Positions 11,701 through 21,568 of a stretch of 64,000 nucleotides of DNA are shown here, in pieces (the first letter of the stretch is position 1; each line of letters opens with the position of its first letter). A program made the position numbers and the translations under genes. The notes under the pieces are model-generated. The model was not told the DNA's origin, made no database searches, and saw only the letters and a list, made by a program, of their open reading frames with translations. The stretch comes from Harmothoe impar. Its lineage: Eukaryota > Annelida > Polychaeta > Phyllodocida > Polynoidae. Location: NCBI GenBank assembly GCA_947462335.1, contig OX381717.1:17351166-17415165 (forward strand), in the 5' to 3' direction.

Positions 11701-14700
11701 TACAATATGTTCATAATATAAATACCAACATGTAATCTTTCTCTTTATGTTCTAGGCAATTGGTTGCATTGATGAATTTGGGGATGTAGCAGATGCATTT
11801 TGCACATTCATATGCAACACCGATAATATCACTTGCCCAGAGGAATGCTGCTCCTGTTCACCCACCACCACTACTACCCCAACCACCACTACCCCAACCA
11901 CAACTACTACCCCAACCACCACTACTACCCCAACCACCACTTCTGCCCCAACCACCACTACTACCCCAACCACCACTACCCCAACCACCACTACTACCCC
12001 AACCACCACTACTACCCCAACCACCACTACCCCAACCACCACTACCCCAACCACCACTACCCCAACCACCACTACAACCCCAACCACCACTACTACCCCA
12101 ACCACCACTACAACCCCAACCACCACTACTACCCCAACCACCACTACTACCCTTACAACCACCACTACTACCCTAACCACCGCTAATACCCTAACCACCG
12201 CTAATACCCCAACCACTACCACTACCCCAACCACCACTACCCTAACCACCACCATTACCCCAACCACCACTACAACCCCAACCACCACTACTACCTCAAC
12301 CACCACTACTACTCCAACCACAACTACTACCCCAACCGCAACTACTACCCCAACCACCACTACTACCCCAACTACTACTACTACCCAAACCACCACTACT
12401 ACCCCAACCACAACTACTACCCCTACAACCACCACTACTACCCCAACCACCACTCCTACCCCAACCACCACTACTACCCCAACCACCACTACTACACCTG
12501 CCACCACTACTACCCCAACCACCACTACTACTCCAACCACCACTACCCCAACCACCACTACTACCCCAACCACCACTACTACCCCAACCACCACTACTAC
12601 CCAAACCACCACTACTACCCCAACCACAACTACCCCAACCACCACAACTACTCCAACCACCACTAATCCTATCACCACCACTACATCAACAACTACTACT
12701 ACCCCAAGCGTCACTACTATCCTAACCACTACTACCCCAACAACCACTTCTACCCCAACCACCACCACTACCCCAACCACCACTAATCCTATTACCACCA
12801 CTACATCAACAACTACTACTACACCAAGCTACACTTCTATCCTAACCACTACTACTACAACTACCCAAGCCACAACTTTGGCAACAACTCCAACCAGCAC
12901 AACTCGCCAAGCTATCACTACTCAGTTCACCACCTCCCAAACTGATCCCATACCAATCACAACCACTTTACCAGGTAATTTGAATTGATACAGATGTTTT
13001 CAGCTATATTTTAAATAACACACGTTTCAATGTGATGATATAAACAGTCTTTACCTAGATATATGATCAATTCTTATATACCTAGACTAACTCAATTCTT
13101 TTCATAGCAAGCATTAAATTTGCTGACCAGTAAAACTAAATGCATCAAGACGTTTAACTCTTTGTGCGGGAGCATCAACTATACTTGATGCCATGGCTGG
13201 GAGGGATTCAACAAAAGCCTTTACAACTAACTGTATCAATTTTGGCTGTCCTTAAAGGGAGAAAGTATATCATATAGTACTTGTAATCCAATAAAATGAT
13301 TTAAGCTGATCTTGAATTCCATCATCTACATCTTGAACCTTTTAATTCTCTTTCAGTTCAGGTGCAGATATCTTTTGCCTTTGCCTCTGCTCAGTCAGCA
13401 TCATTGCCATCTTTCACAGCTTTTTTCAATTTTTTGGTAAGTGCTCAAATGAAATGAATCACTACTACATAGTATAGAACTTGAATCTGGTGACAACGGT
13501 TACAGCATATCTGTTTAATTGCCTTTACAAAGATTTATATAATCAGCTAAAAAATAATACCTCTTATCAATCCCAAGTTCATTTCATTAAATCTGATCCT
13601 GTGATTTAGGAGAGTTACATTGAAGACCTCTTTGACACAACTTGTGAGAATCAGTGCACCAAGTAAGTCAAATACCGTTCAGATATTTCTGTCATAGTTG
13701 CAATTTTATCGTGGTTTTTTAACTAAAAGGACTATATTGACCAATAGTATTTCAACAAAATGGTTGATTACAGCCTTGTATCAGGCTAAGATACAAAATA
13801 TGATACTTTACCATTGAATATCTCTTTACAATACTATGTTTACAGAATTCATGATATCAATAATGAATGATGAATGATAAAGTGGTCATTGATAAGTATA
13901 GATAAGTAATGGTACATTGATTTGTCAGTGAATTGATTAAATCTGAATGAAATACTTTAAAACATGATTTGACAACAAGAGAAAGAAATGAATTATTAAC
14001 TTGTTTGTGTTTTATTTGTGTATCCAGTGGATGCGATGATATGATTGAGTTCCAAAACGTCAATTCATCAACCTATGTGGTATGTATATCTCAGTACATC
14101 ATGATTTATCAGGACCCAATGAATGCCTTGGGGCAAATTCACCTAAGTTGACTACATACCTTAATAATTTTTTCTGAGATAGTTCCATACATAGGCACAT
14201 TAGTATGCTTCAATAATAGGGTAGATTCAACATCTGGCCATGTTTTTCTTGAAATAAGGTAGGCCCGATCATCAAGTTCTGATCGTTACCGTAAAACCTC
14301 GCATATAAGCCGCGGCTTTTACGCAAATCAGATCGGCAGTGCGGCTTATAGGATCGGCCCATGGTCAGGGTGCGGCTTATACGCGAGTTTTTATTACTAT
14401 GGTACAGTACTAAAGCCACCATAATCAGATCGCTGATGCGGCTTATAGGATCTGTCCAAAGTAGGGGTGCGGCTAATACGAGAGTAAGGCTTATACGCGA
14501 GGTTTTACGGTATATACCAAATAAGAGGACCAATAATACATGAAGTACAATTTGAGGTGGATAAGTTATGTGGTCCACTTCAGGTAAATAGAACTTTCTT
14601 GGTGAACAAATACATCTTGGAATTAAAAAAAAAGGCAATATGTATTAGTATATCACATGAAACATCTCTTGACATTTTCTTGAATATTTATTAAAAAATA

Positions 14701-15914
14701 AGTTCTCTGAAAACCTGAATTTTCTTTATAGTGCATATATATATATATATATACTGTTCATTTACCCAAAGTTTGTCTTCTTCATGTAGAGCCAACTACT
14801 TTGTGAAGAACCTGCTGCTGTAAATGCCTCTGAACAACAACTGCCAGATGTGATACGTGATGTGCTGTTGGCAAACTTTGACAACCTTACTCGAACCGTT
14901 GATACATGTTGTGAAGATGGTATCTTAGCGGCATGCTGTGATGTGGACTTTCTGGAAGATATAAGAACTGACCCAGTGAATGGTATGGTCCAGATTCTTA
15001 TTCGTGTCAATCAGACAACAACACCTACGACAACAAGCCTGACAATGGTTAACAGTGGACGGAACTACCTTGCAGCAATTTGTGGAGGTTTGGTAGTGGC
15101 AGTGGTCTTTGCCGTTTTACTTATCGGTTTTGTCACACTTGCAACTGGAGAATGTAGATGGTAAGGAATATTTTATCTTAATATTGTTCACAAAGTGTTG
15201 TTTCGTGACCTTATAATTTCCATTGTTCCTGATGAAGTTGAGGCTGTTTCTCACGACCTTGGGCCAATGTTTTTGTCTCTGATCGTGTGCCGTCTCTGAC
15301 CAGGTGCCGTCTCTGACCGGGTGCCGTCTCTGACCAGACATCACTTTGTGAGTTTAGTTACCTTCTACCAAGAGCAGGAGGCTGATTATAATTACATGAC
15401 AACTACCGTAACGTTTCTACAAATCCTTATATATATGAGTATAGGTTTACAATTAAAAAACACTTTTCTCTGACACAAGGTCAGAGACGGCACCTGGTCA
15501 GAGACGGCACCCGGTCAGAGACGGCACCCGGTCAGAGACAAAAACATTGGCCCAAGGTCGTGAGACACAGCCATGAGTCTAAGGCTACAGCATAAAATAT
15601 GATGCTATAATTAATATGTTAACTGTGATGACCTTACTTCAAATTGTCCATCATGTGCTTCTGCACAAGTATATGGCCTAAGTTATTTTATAAATACTCT
15701 AACTTTCCAATGGATATTATTAATTTATCTCAGGAAACCAACATTCAAGCAACCATTCACTAGAGGGCCACTAATGCCATCTCTACCAATACATGTTCAT
15801 CCTGTGTATGTGACAACTCTGACACCGGACCAGACCCAAATCAGCAGAGCAGTTACGCTACACAGACATAATGACTTGTTTGACCCCCGCTTGTTTCAAC
15901 CTCGCCTACAGTAA
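8726..15914 (+). CDS. type I membrane mucin with Cys-rich modules, 8 exons
   Basis: Exons read from splice sites: 8726-8756, 11430-11533, 11756-12974, 13357-13436, 13610-13662, 14028-14079, 14790-15160 and 15734-15914. Phases agree at all seven junctions and the total is 697 codons, giving 696 residues. Layout: signal peptide (MRGLLILLLAA), a short Thr tract, and an ShKT-like Cys module at about residues 44-77 (FCTFICNTDNITCPEECCSC). A Pro/Thr mucin domain of roughly 370 residues follows (units such as PTTTTTP, probably O-glycosylated). Then come Cys-containing juxtamembrane segments, one transmembrane helix at about 606-631 (ICGGLVVAVVFAVLLIGFV) and a cytoplasmic tail of about 63 residues. 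It is probably a cell-surface glycocalyx protein. No orthologue can be named. Exon 1 lies 2.7 kb upstream and is the least certain part. The stop codon abuts a solo LTR. Confidence 0.8.
9098..10598. mobile_element. large inverted repeat in mucin intron 1
   Basis: Left arm 9098-9415 (AAGGACTCTCAGCACC to CCAATTATTAAGGCCTA) is matched in inverse orientation by 10279-10598 (TAGGCCTTAATAATTGG to GGTGCTGAGAGTCCTTAA). Arms are about 320 bp, diverged but continuous. The 860-bp spacer holds a further palindromic pair (CAAAGTTGCATAGTTA / TAACTATGCAACTTTG) and a second, separate TIR element. The whole forms a large potential hairpin. It is probably a non-autonomous foldback transposon of unknown superfamily. 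Confidence 0.7.
9518..10278. mobile_element. nested TIR element with CCCAGTGGGC ends
   Basis: Starts with CCCAGTGGGCACAAAACC and ends with GTTTGCCCACTGGGG. The interior is full of CAACATTGA/TCAATGTTGA-type repeats on both strands. It sits inside the spacer of the larger inverted repeat, directly against its right arm, so it inserted later. There is no coding potential. Confidence 0.65.
11869..12900 (+). repeat. coding minisatellite of the mucin PTS domain
   Basis: Degenerate 15- to 18-bp units (ACC/ACT/ACA Thr codons plus CCA Pro). The track lies wholly inside mucin exon 3 and stays in one reading frame for 406 codons, so it is under coding constraint or newly expanded. Length polymorphism is expected. 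Confidence 0.85.
14289..14510. mobile_element. 222-bp palindromic MITE with TA target duplication
   Basis: Begins CCGTAAAACCTCGC and ends GCGAGGTTTTACGG, with repeated GCGGCTTAT(A) motifs inside. TA dinucleotides flank both ends (14287-14288 and 14511-14512). TA duplication suggests Tc1/mariner-type mobilisation. It lies in mucin intron 6. A fragment of the terminus recurs near 53977. Confidence 0.75.
15242..15572. mobile_element. foldback element A with iterated 17-mer termini
   Basis: Inverted termini GGCTGTTTCTCACGACCTTG and its inverse CAAGGTCGTGAGACACAGCC. Each arm then carries CATTGGCCC and several copies of the 17-mer GTCTCTGACCGGGTGCC or a variant, three or more per arm. The element lies in mucin intron 7. 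Element D at 51406-51724 belongs to the same family. Confidence 0.75.
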
Positions 15915-16330
15915 TGTATTGGTTCGGAATCTCAGAAGAGAGAACAAGAACGTCAGTTTCCAGGTGCGAAGTAGAATTGAGTTTATTCAATGTATCCCTG
16001 TACAATGAGTCTAAGTCTCAACCCGAAGGAGGAGACGGAGCGATACTGCTGGTTTCAATCGTGCGATTGGGTAGGGTAATGCTGGGAGTCAGCCGGGCCT
16101 GCACTGACTGGCGACTATCCAAGGAGGGGAGGTTTATATACCCCCTTTGGTTGCGAAATCTACATGATCACGTGGTGAGCTGGCTCCCGCCTGAAACGTG
16201 GTGCGCAGTACCCAAGAGAGGACAGTCGCCCCCTCTGGGATACCGCACACACTAACGCCAGGCGGGAACAACCCGAACTAACCCTCCTCGGTCGCCTGGA
16301 TGGAAATGGTTATAGTAGTAAACCCCTACA
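15915..16330 (-). mobile_element. solo LTR inserted at the mucin stop codon
   Basis: A 416-bp block that starts TGTA and ends TACA, flanked by GTAA on both sides (15911-15914 and 16331-16334). On the minus strand it has a TATA box (GGGTATATAAACC, about 16130) followed about 150 bp later by AATAAA (about 15985), the expected U3-R order. It is GC-richer than its surroundings. The left GTAA contains the TAA stop of the mucin gene, so the insertion left the reading frame intact. No internal retroelement genes remain. The class (Gypsy, BEL or other) is undetermined. Confidence 0.7.
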
Positions 16331-16334
16331 GTAA

Positions 16335-17456
16335 CTTGGCATTTCAAGAAGATGACATTATATATATGTAGCAGAACCAGTATTATTGATTCCGCTATAT
16401 AATCTATGAATTAATTTCGACAGCACTTACACCAATATGAGCTAGTATCTAGATGACATGTGGTATATATTATTTTGAATTGACTTTTTAGTCAGTGATT
16501 TGCCAGATATTGATTCTCTATGCTTAATTGTATTTTTATGTGTTGTTAATACTAGGTATGGGAGCATAATAAAACGCAAGCTAGTATTAATTTGTTTTGA
16601 GTGGATGCCATTGTGATGTAATTTTCGCTATGAAGACATTATCTGTTGTTATCTACTTTAACAGGGTACTCCTGATAGGCTAAAACAGTTAGTGCAGAGA
16701 AATCTGTCATAATACATTGACAACTTTTTAGTAAGGGACCCCGTTTTTCTACTGGAGATTGTGTGATTTGTGGCATTAACATTTATGTTTCATGATTATT
16801 CTGTTGAAAATATGTCTCATATTGTGATATGATGACATTTATTCAAGAATCGTGGATATGTATTCCATGGCTACAGAAAAAGTGACTTAATTTATACTAT
16901 ACATCAGTAATAAAATGGGCATGTATTCCAACCTTCCACAAAACGAATTATCATCATTATCTATTGATAGTCTGAGTGATATATTCCATAATAAACCAGA
17001 ATTATAATTTACATTCCCATATAAAAGACAATGGTCCATCAGTTTAAGTCTGGGTTATTTTATGCATTGGCCCCTGGACCATATTTCATGAGTCCATATG
17101 CCGCGTGAAATATGGCCCATGCAGGGCCAACAAATGCAATAATCCAGTCAAAAGCCTTAACCGAGTTTTCCTCTATTTTCATTATTAATTTTTTCTTATT
17201 CAAATTTACAGGTTAATGGCAGGGAGAGCCTAGAACAGCATTTTCTACATTGCTCAAATGTAAACAAACCGCCATATTGATGACGTCACAGTGCCGTAAA
17301 ATATATGAGCTTGTGTTATTTCACAGGAGAGCGTGAAATACGGCACCCTTTTGTTAAATCAATGAAGCTGCTGAGCTCCTTAAAAAGTAATACACTGTTT
17401 TCTATGTGACAAAATAATTGATACATGAAAATATTCCATTCACAGTATGGTAATGT
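16335..17456. other. mucin 3' flank and intergenic repeat fragments
   Basis: Contains an AATAAA at about 16567, which could be the mucin polyadenylation signal if transcription passes through the solo LTR. A repeat with CGCCATATTGATGACGTCAC near 17270 also occurs near 1019. There is no further gene. Confidence 0.45.
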
Positions 17457-17725
17457 TAGGGAGTGGTCATTTTTTAACCACAAGGGGTGGTCGGTAAATT
17501 TTCACGTGAGCCGGTCTAAATGTTTTTGGCTCCCCCCAACAGAGGGTCCAAATTCTTTTGGTGCCCTCCTCAGCCAAAATGAAATTGAGTGCAGCCATCC
17601 CCTTTGAGCTATAGAAACTCGAGGGCCTTTTCACTAAAAAGGGGTGCAATTTATTTGCTCCCCCCCCACAAGGGGGGCTCACCTTTTTCTGGTCCTCCCC
17701 TTAAATCAACCAACCCCTCCCACCT
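17457..17725. repeat. copy of the GGTCATTTTT MITE-like family
   Basis: Shares GGAGTGGTCATTTTT..AACCACAAGGGG with 3322 and 50568. The rest is pyrimidine-rich and diverged. Confidence 0.5.
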
Positions 17726-20105
17726 TGTGCGCCAAATCTACATTAAGCCTCGACCAAAGGTCCTGCATCTCTCTGTTAGCATTCATTCAGAACGTCAAGT
17801 CGCTTGGGGCAAAATATCAGAGTATTTGATATTATTGGAATAAAAATCAAGTAGTATGATACCCATTGAATAAGAAAATTTTGAATTGGACATTTAGCGC
17901 ATACATCGGCAGTTCTGTGCTACCAGTAACTGCAGTAGTAAATAATTGTGTTAATTTATTGTAAGTAAGGTGGTAGAAAAGGCATGCTTAAACATATATA
18001 TGCAACAGATTTACCACACAAACAGCTCCATTGTGAAATAACTCAGCCAGGGGAAGTGGGTGAGAATAGTTATATCTATATATATATATTGGTGTCTGCC
18101 TAAGGCATAGAGTGCACAGCTATAATTATTCAGTATGCTTTTGGTAATTTGACCCAAAACTGTGAGACTGCAACCCATACTTTGCGGTTGACATTTGAAG
18201 TAAGGTAGAAGTCAATCATTTTGTGTTACTTTGCAAGATGTAATAACAAAGCTGGGGAATAACTGCAAGATGACACCATTTTTAATCTACATATATCTAT
18301 CTAGGTAGAGTAGGACAATTTTTTCTCTTTTTCTCTTTTCCTTTTTAACTCGAAAAATAGCCAAAAATTGATTCACAAACTTCAGTGCTGACTCGCTGAC
18401 AACAGCTTTGACTCATTGACTATCTAATCAACTGTGAAATATTCCAAAGATGACTTGAAATATAAATATTCTTTCAAAATTGGATAACAATTTCTAAGGT
18501 CGGCCCACTTTTGCTAGGTAGGGTACAAAATTGACTCCCAAACTTCAACACTGACTCCCTGGCAACATCGTCAAATTTTCTAGGGTTGGCCCTGTTTTGC
18601 TAGGTAGGGTCAGGTAATCTGAAACACACATTTTTTTTCCTAAGGCAAAGTATGGTCATAATTATTCCGCTATACTCTGTCTGGGTATAAGGGGTATTGC
18701 ATTACCTAAGGTATGTCTCAAGCTAAAAGTGTTTGGGGTTACATGACCCACAACTGTAGAGGGAGATTTATTGGTATTTATCAAAGGTGGGGTTTCAACA
18801 TCCTGTGTTATAGGGAAATGCTTATAGTTGGGGAATAAATAATATTCTATTGATCTTTGCAAATTCCTCAGACTTATACTAGTTCGATTGATTATCAAAA
18901 AGAAAATGAAAATAAATTGCCATGTCTCTATGCTAACTTTCATGATTTGAAATAGAAATGAATATTTTGTCTTTAGGCCAACCTGCTGTGGCCATGGATA
19001 ACTATATGGCTGCCATATACGTTTAACATTGCTCTTATACATCAATATGGATAGGTTACATCCCATTACTCTTGTCTTCTGTGTCAATGTGGCTTGTTGT
19101 AAGTTGGATGTATAGGGCTCAGTCTCATGAGATCGTAACAATTGAAAAGTCTTTGACCGGGTGTAGTCTATGACCGGGTGTAGTCTTTGACAGGGTGTAA
19201 TCTTTGACCTGGGAGTGATAAGATGGAATAAATGAGGCATATATAGTAAGGAAATCGGTGAAATACTGCATTAATATAGATAACAAGTCACCATAGAGCC
19301 GAGTAGGGACACCCTGGAAGAGTTACTGAGTACCGGTGGGAGACCATGGAGGAAGGGTGAGCACAACAGGGATTGAATTTACCACCCAGGATACACTTAT
19401 GTTTAAACACCCTTACAATGAATCATTGCGAGGAGCCTGGGTCCAAGCCAATGGAGAAAGCACAACCAGAAACTATTTTGATACACAGCCAGCTTCGGCA
19501 GCATTCTGAACATGTTTGGCCATCCTCAGAGGTTTTCGGCATGACTTCAGCGTGCTGACCACCAAGCTGGGAGTAGCTACACTAGGGCCCTGCCAGTTAC
19601 TCCATGCACTGTGAAGCTACATCAGGGCAGAGTAGGGTGACTCGAGAGGGAGAGGTTAGGGTGCTTACTCCAAGGACGTCCGTGCTGCAGAGGGAACGGG
19701 GTGGGAGGGGGGGTAGCAATGCATTTGGCCAGAGATATGGATGAGACATGCTATAGAAGGGAATACCACATCGGCCCTCCAGGGTCAACCATCCATCCCC
19801 CAGGCTCCTCCTCTCTTTTTATGGTTCCTCCAGACCTCAGGGTCCCCTTCCTCCAGGGTCCCCAATCCATCCTCCACAGCCCCCAGCCATCCTAGAGGGG
19901 TCAATGTCATTCTTCCAAAGTTCTTCAACCCTCCTCCACAGTCTGCCTTCCTGTTTTATGGGCCACATCCCCCTCCAGGGTCCCCTCCGCTCCTCCTGGT
20001 CAGTATGTTACAGGGGTGACTGAAATATAACACGAATATTGGCACGAATTGATATCATTCAGGTGAAAACCAATGATCATTATTTTTTTGGTGATTTGTT
20101 TGACC
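17726..20105. other. intergenic, no gene seen
   Basis: AT-rich, with a few direct repeats (TTTTGCTAGGTAGGGT at about 18511 and 18595). Open frames near 19370-20020 have no motif. One foldback terminus is listed separately. Confidence 0.45.
19108..19216. mobile_element. solitary terminus of a foldback element (17-mer family)
   Basis: CTCATGAGATCGTAACAATTG followed by four iterations of GTCTTTGACCGGGTGTA-type units. This matches the right terminus of element C (30030-30145) in inverse orientation. No partner arm was found nearby, so it is a truncated copy. Confidence 0.6.
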
Positions 20106-21017
20106 TTAAGGTTGATCGCTACTCATGGAATATGGACTCCTGCGCAGCTTTCTGGGCATATAGCTTTAAATTATGAGAATGGGCTAATATTGTATAACTG
20201 GATACATATACATGCATACTAAGCCATATCCGAAGATTGGACAATTCCGAGCAGAATTGAGTATTTTATTGCACTTTAAAAATTTGACATATTTGGAGCC
20301 AGTGAAATTTGCTATTTTTAACATAAATTAGAATATTGCTAGTATTTACCAATAAATCATTATTGAGATTGATATAGATCTCATTCCTGTACTTAAAACA
20401 TTCAAGGGTATGAATTATATACATTTTTTACCCTGATTCTTGGCATGTTGCCCATTATTTTGGCCTTTAAATATGAGATTTAGACAGTTTTTTCCCTATT
20501 TCTAACTTCAAAGGCCCAAAACCCTAAAATTATGCATGGGACCCCCTATTAAAATTACCTTTTTATGTTAGCAAATGATCTAAACTAATTTTTGAAAAAA
20601 TAAAAGTAAAAGTCTATGGATTTTTTTTTTGCTGTATTTGAAGATTTTGTTGACAAATTTAGCATCAAATTTAATTAATTGTCCTAAAACTACCACTTTT
20701 TTCACAAAAGGGTTGTTTATGGACCATAATCTTATTTTTCCTGTTTAAGGACACAAGATAGGATTATTCATCTAAAATATAACATTGATGTGCGCAGTGG
20801 TTCACTGAGAAAACAAATCTTGAAAATTTCACAATTTCTGGTATTATTTGCCAAAAATAGAAAATTCTTTTTTTTTCAAAAATCTGTAACAAAAAAAGTA
20901 GCTCGGGACCCCCCCTATTTTTTTACATTTTCCATTTCATAATGATCTAAACTACCCTGAGCCAAAAAAATTAGAAAATTCTATGGATGAAAAGTTAAGA
21001 GTACCGATCAACCTTAA
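20106..21017. mobile_element. 912-bp MITE with TTAA ends
   Basis: Begins TTAAGGTTGATCGCTACTC and ends GAGTACCGATCAACCTTAA, a nearly perfect inverted terminus. The interior is AT-rich with no open frame. TTAA at both tips suggests a TTAA-targeting superfamily such as piggyBac or Kolobok. A truncated, inverted copy lies at 28362-28765. Confidence 0.65.
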
Positions 21018-21484
21018 TGCCTTTATTTACTGAACAGCTGGGGGCAGGTGAACTCATGCATGGCAGACCACAGGTAGGTGCTAGGGGTGGGGGGTCAAAC
21101 TGCAAGGGCTCCATCTCCTGGGGTACAGGGGAACTACATTGCTGTGTGTTCTCTCCAACTCAGCATGTCTGGGGAAATGCCATCATACTCAAACACTACA
21201 ACATGTAACAACTAATTAATGATACACCCATATCAAAAAGACTTCCCCCTGTATACCTGATACATACTAGAGGCATGAATTGTTTGAGAATAGAGAAATC
21301 TAGGCTAGTTCACTTGACATTGGGTTGTCTATAAAGCCTTAGATTAGATTTTGATCCAAGTTTATATCTGAAAATTATCTGCTATATATATCAGAAAAAA
21401 TATACATGCATTATGATGATAATGGAAGTGCCATGAAATTGCGGAGTTTATTGGTGACAAAATCTAGAATTGCTCAGAGATACC

Positions 21485-21568
21485 GGAAGGGTGCCTATAT
21501 TCACTGGAAGGGTGCCTATATCCACCGGAAGGGTGCCTATATCCACCAGAAGGGTGCCGATATCACTA
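21485..21568. repeat. 21-bp tandem repeat, four units
   Basis: Units GGAAGGGTGCCTATATCCACC with minor changes, starting at 21485, 21506, 21527 and 21548. There are no spacers, so it is not a CRISPR array. Confidence 0.9.

Noticed and set aside
11793..12186. Pro/Leu/Gln- and His/Tyr-rich frames on the plus strand
   Set aside because: These are the other two frames of the mucin repeat. Only the Thr/Pro frame joins in phase with flanking exons.
11752..12801. 349-codon open frame on the minus strand, almost entirely Val/Gly
   Set aside because: It is the antisense of the Thr/Pro mucin exon. GGT/GTG codons arise from ACC/CAC repeats, and there is no start or splice context.
15914..16255. 113-codon frame after the mucin stop
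   Set aside because: Falls within the solo LTR and shows no retroelement or host domain.
21485..21568. Short tandem repeats considered as a CRISPR array
   Set aside because: Head-to-tail with no spacers, in an animal genome.
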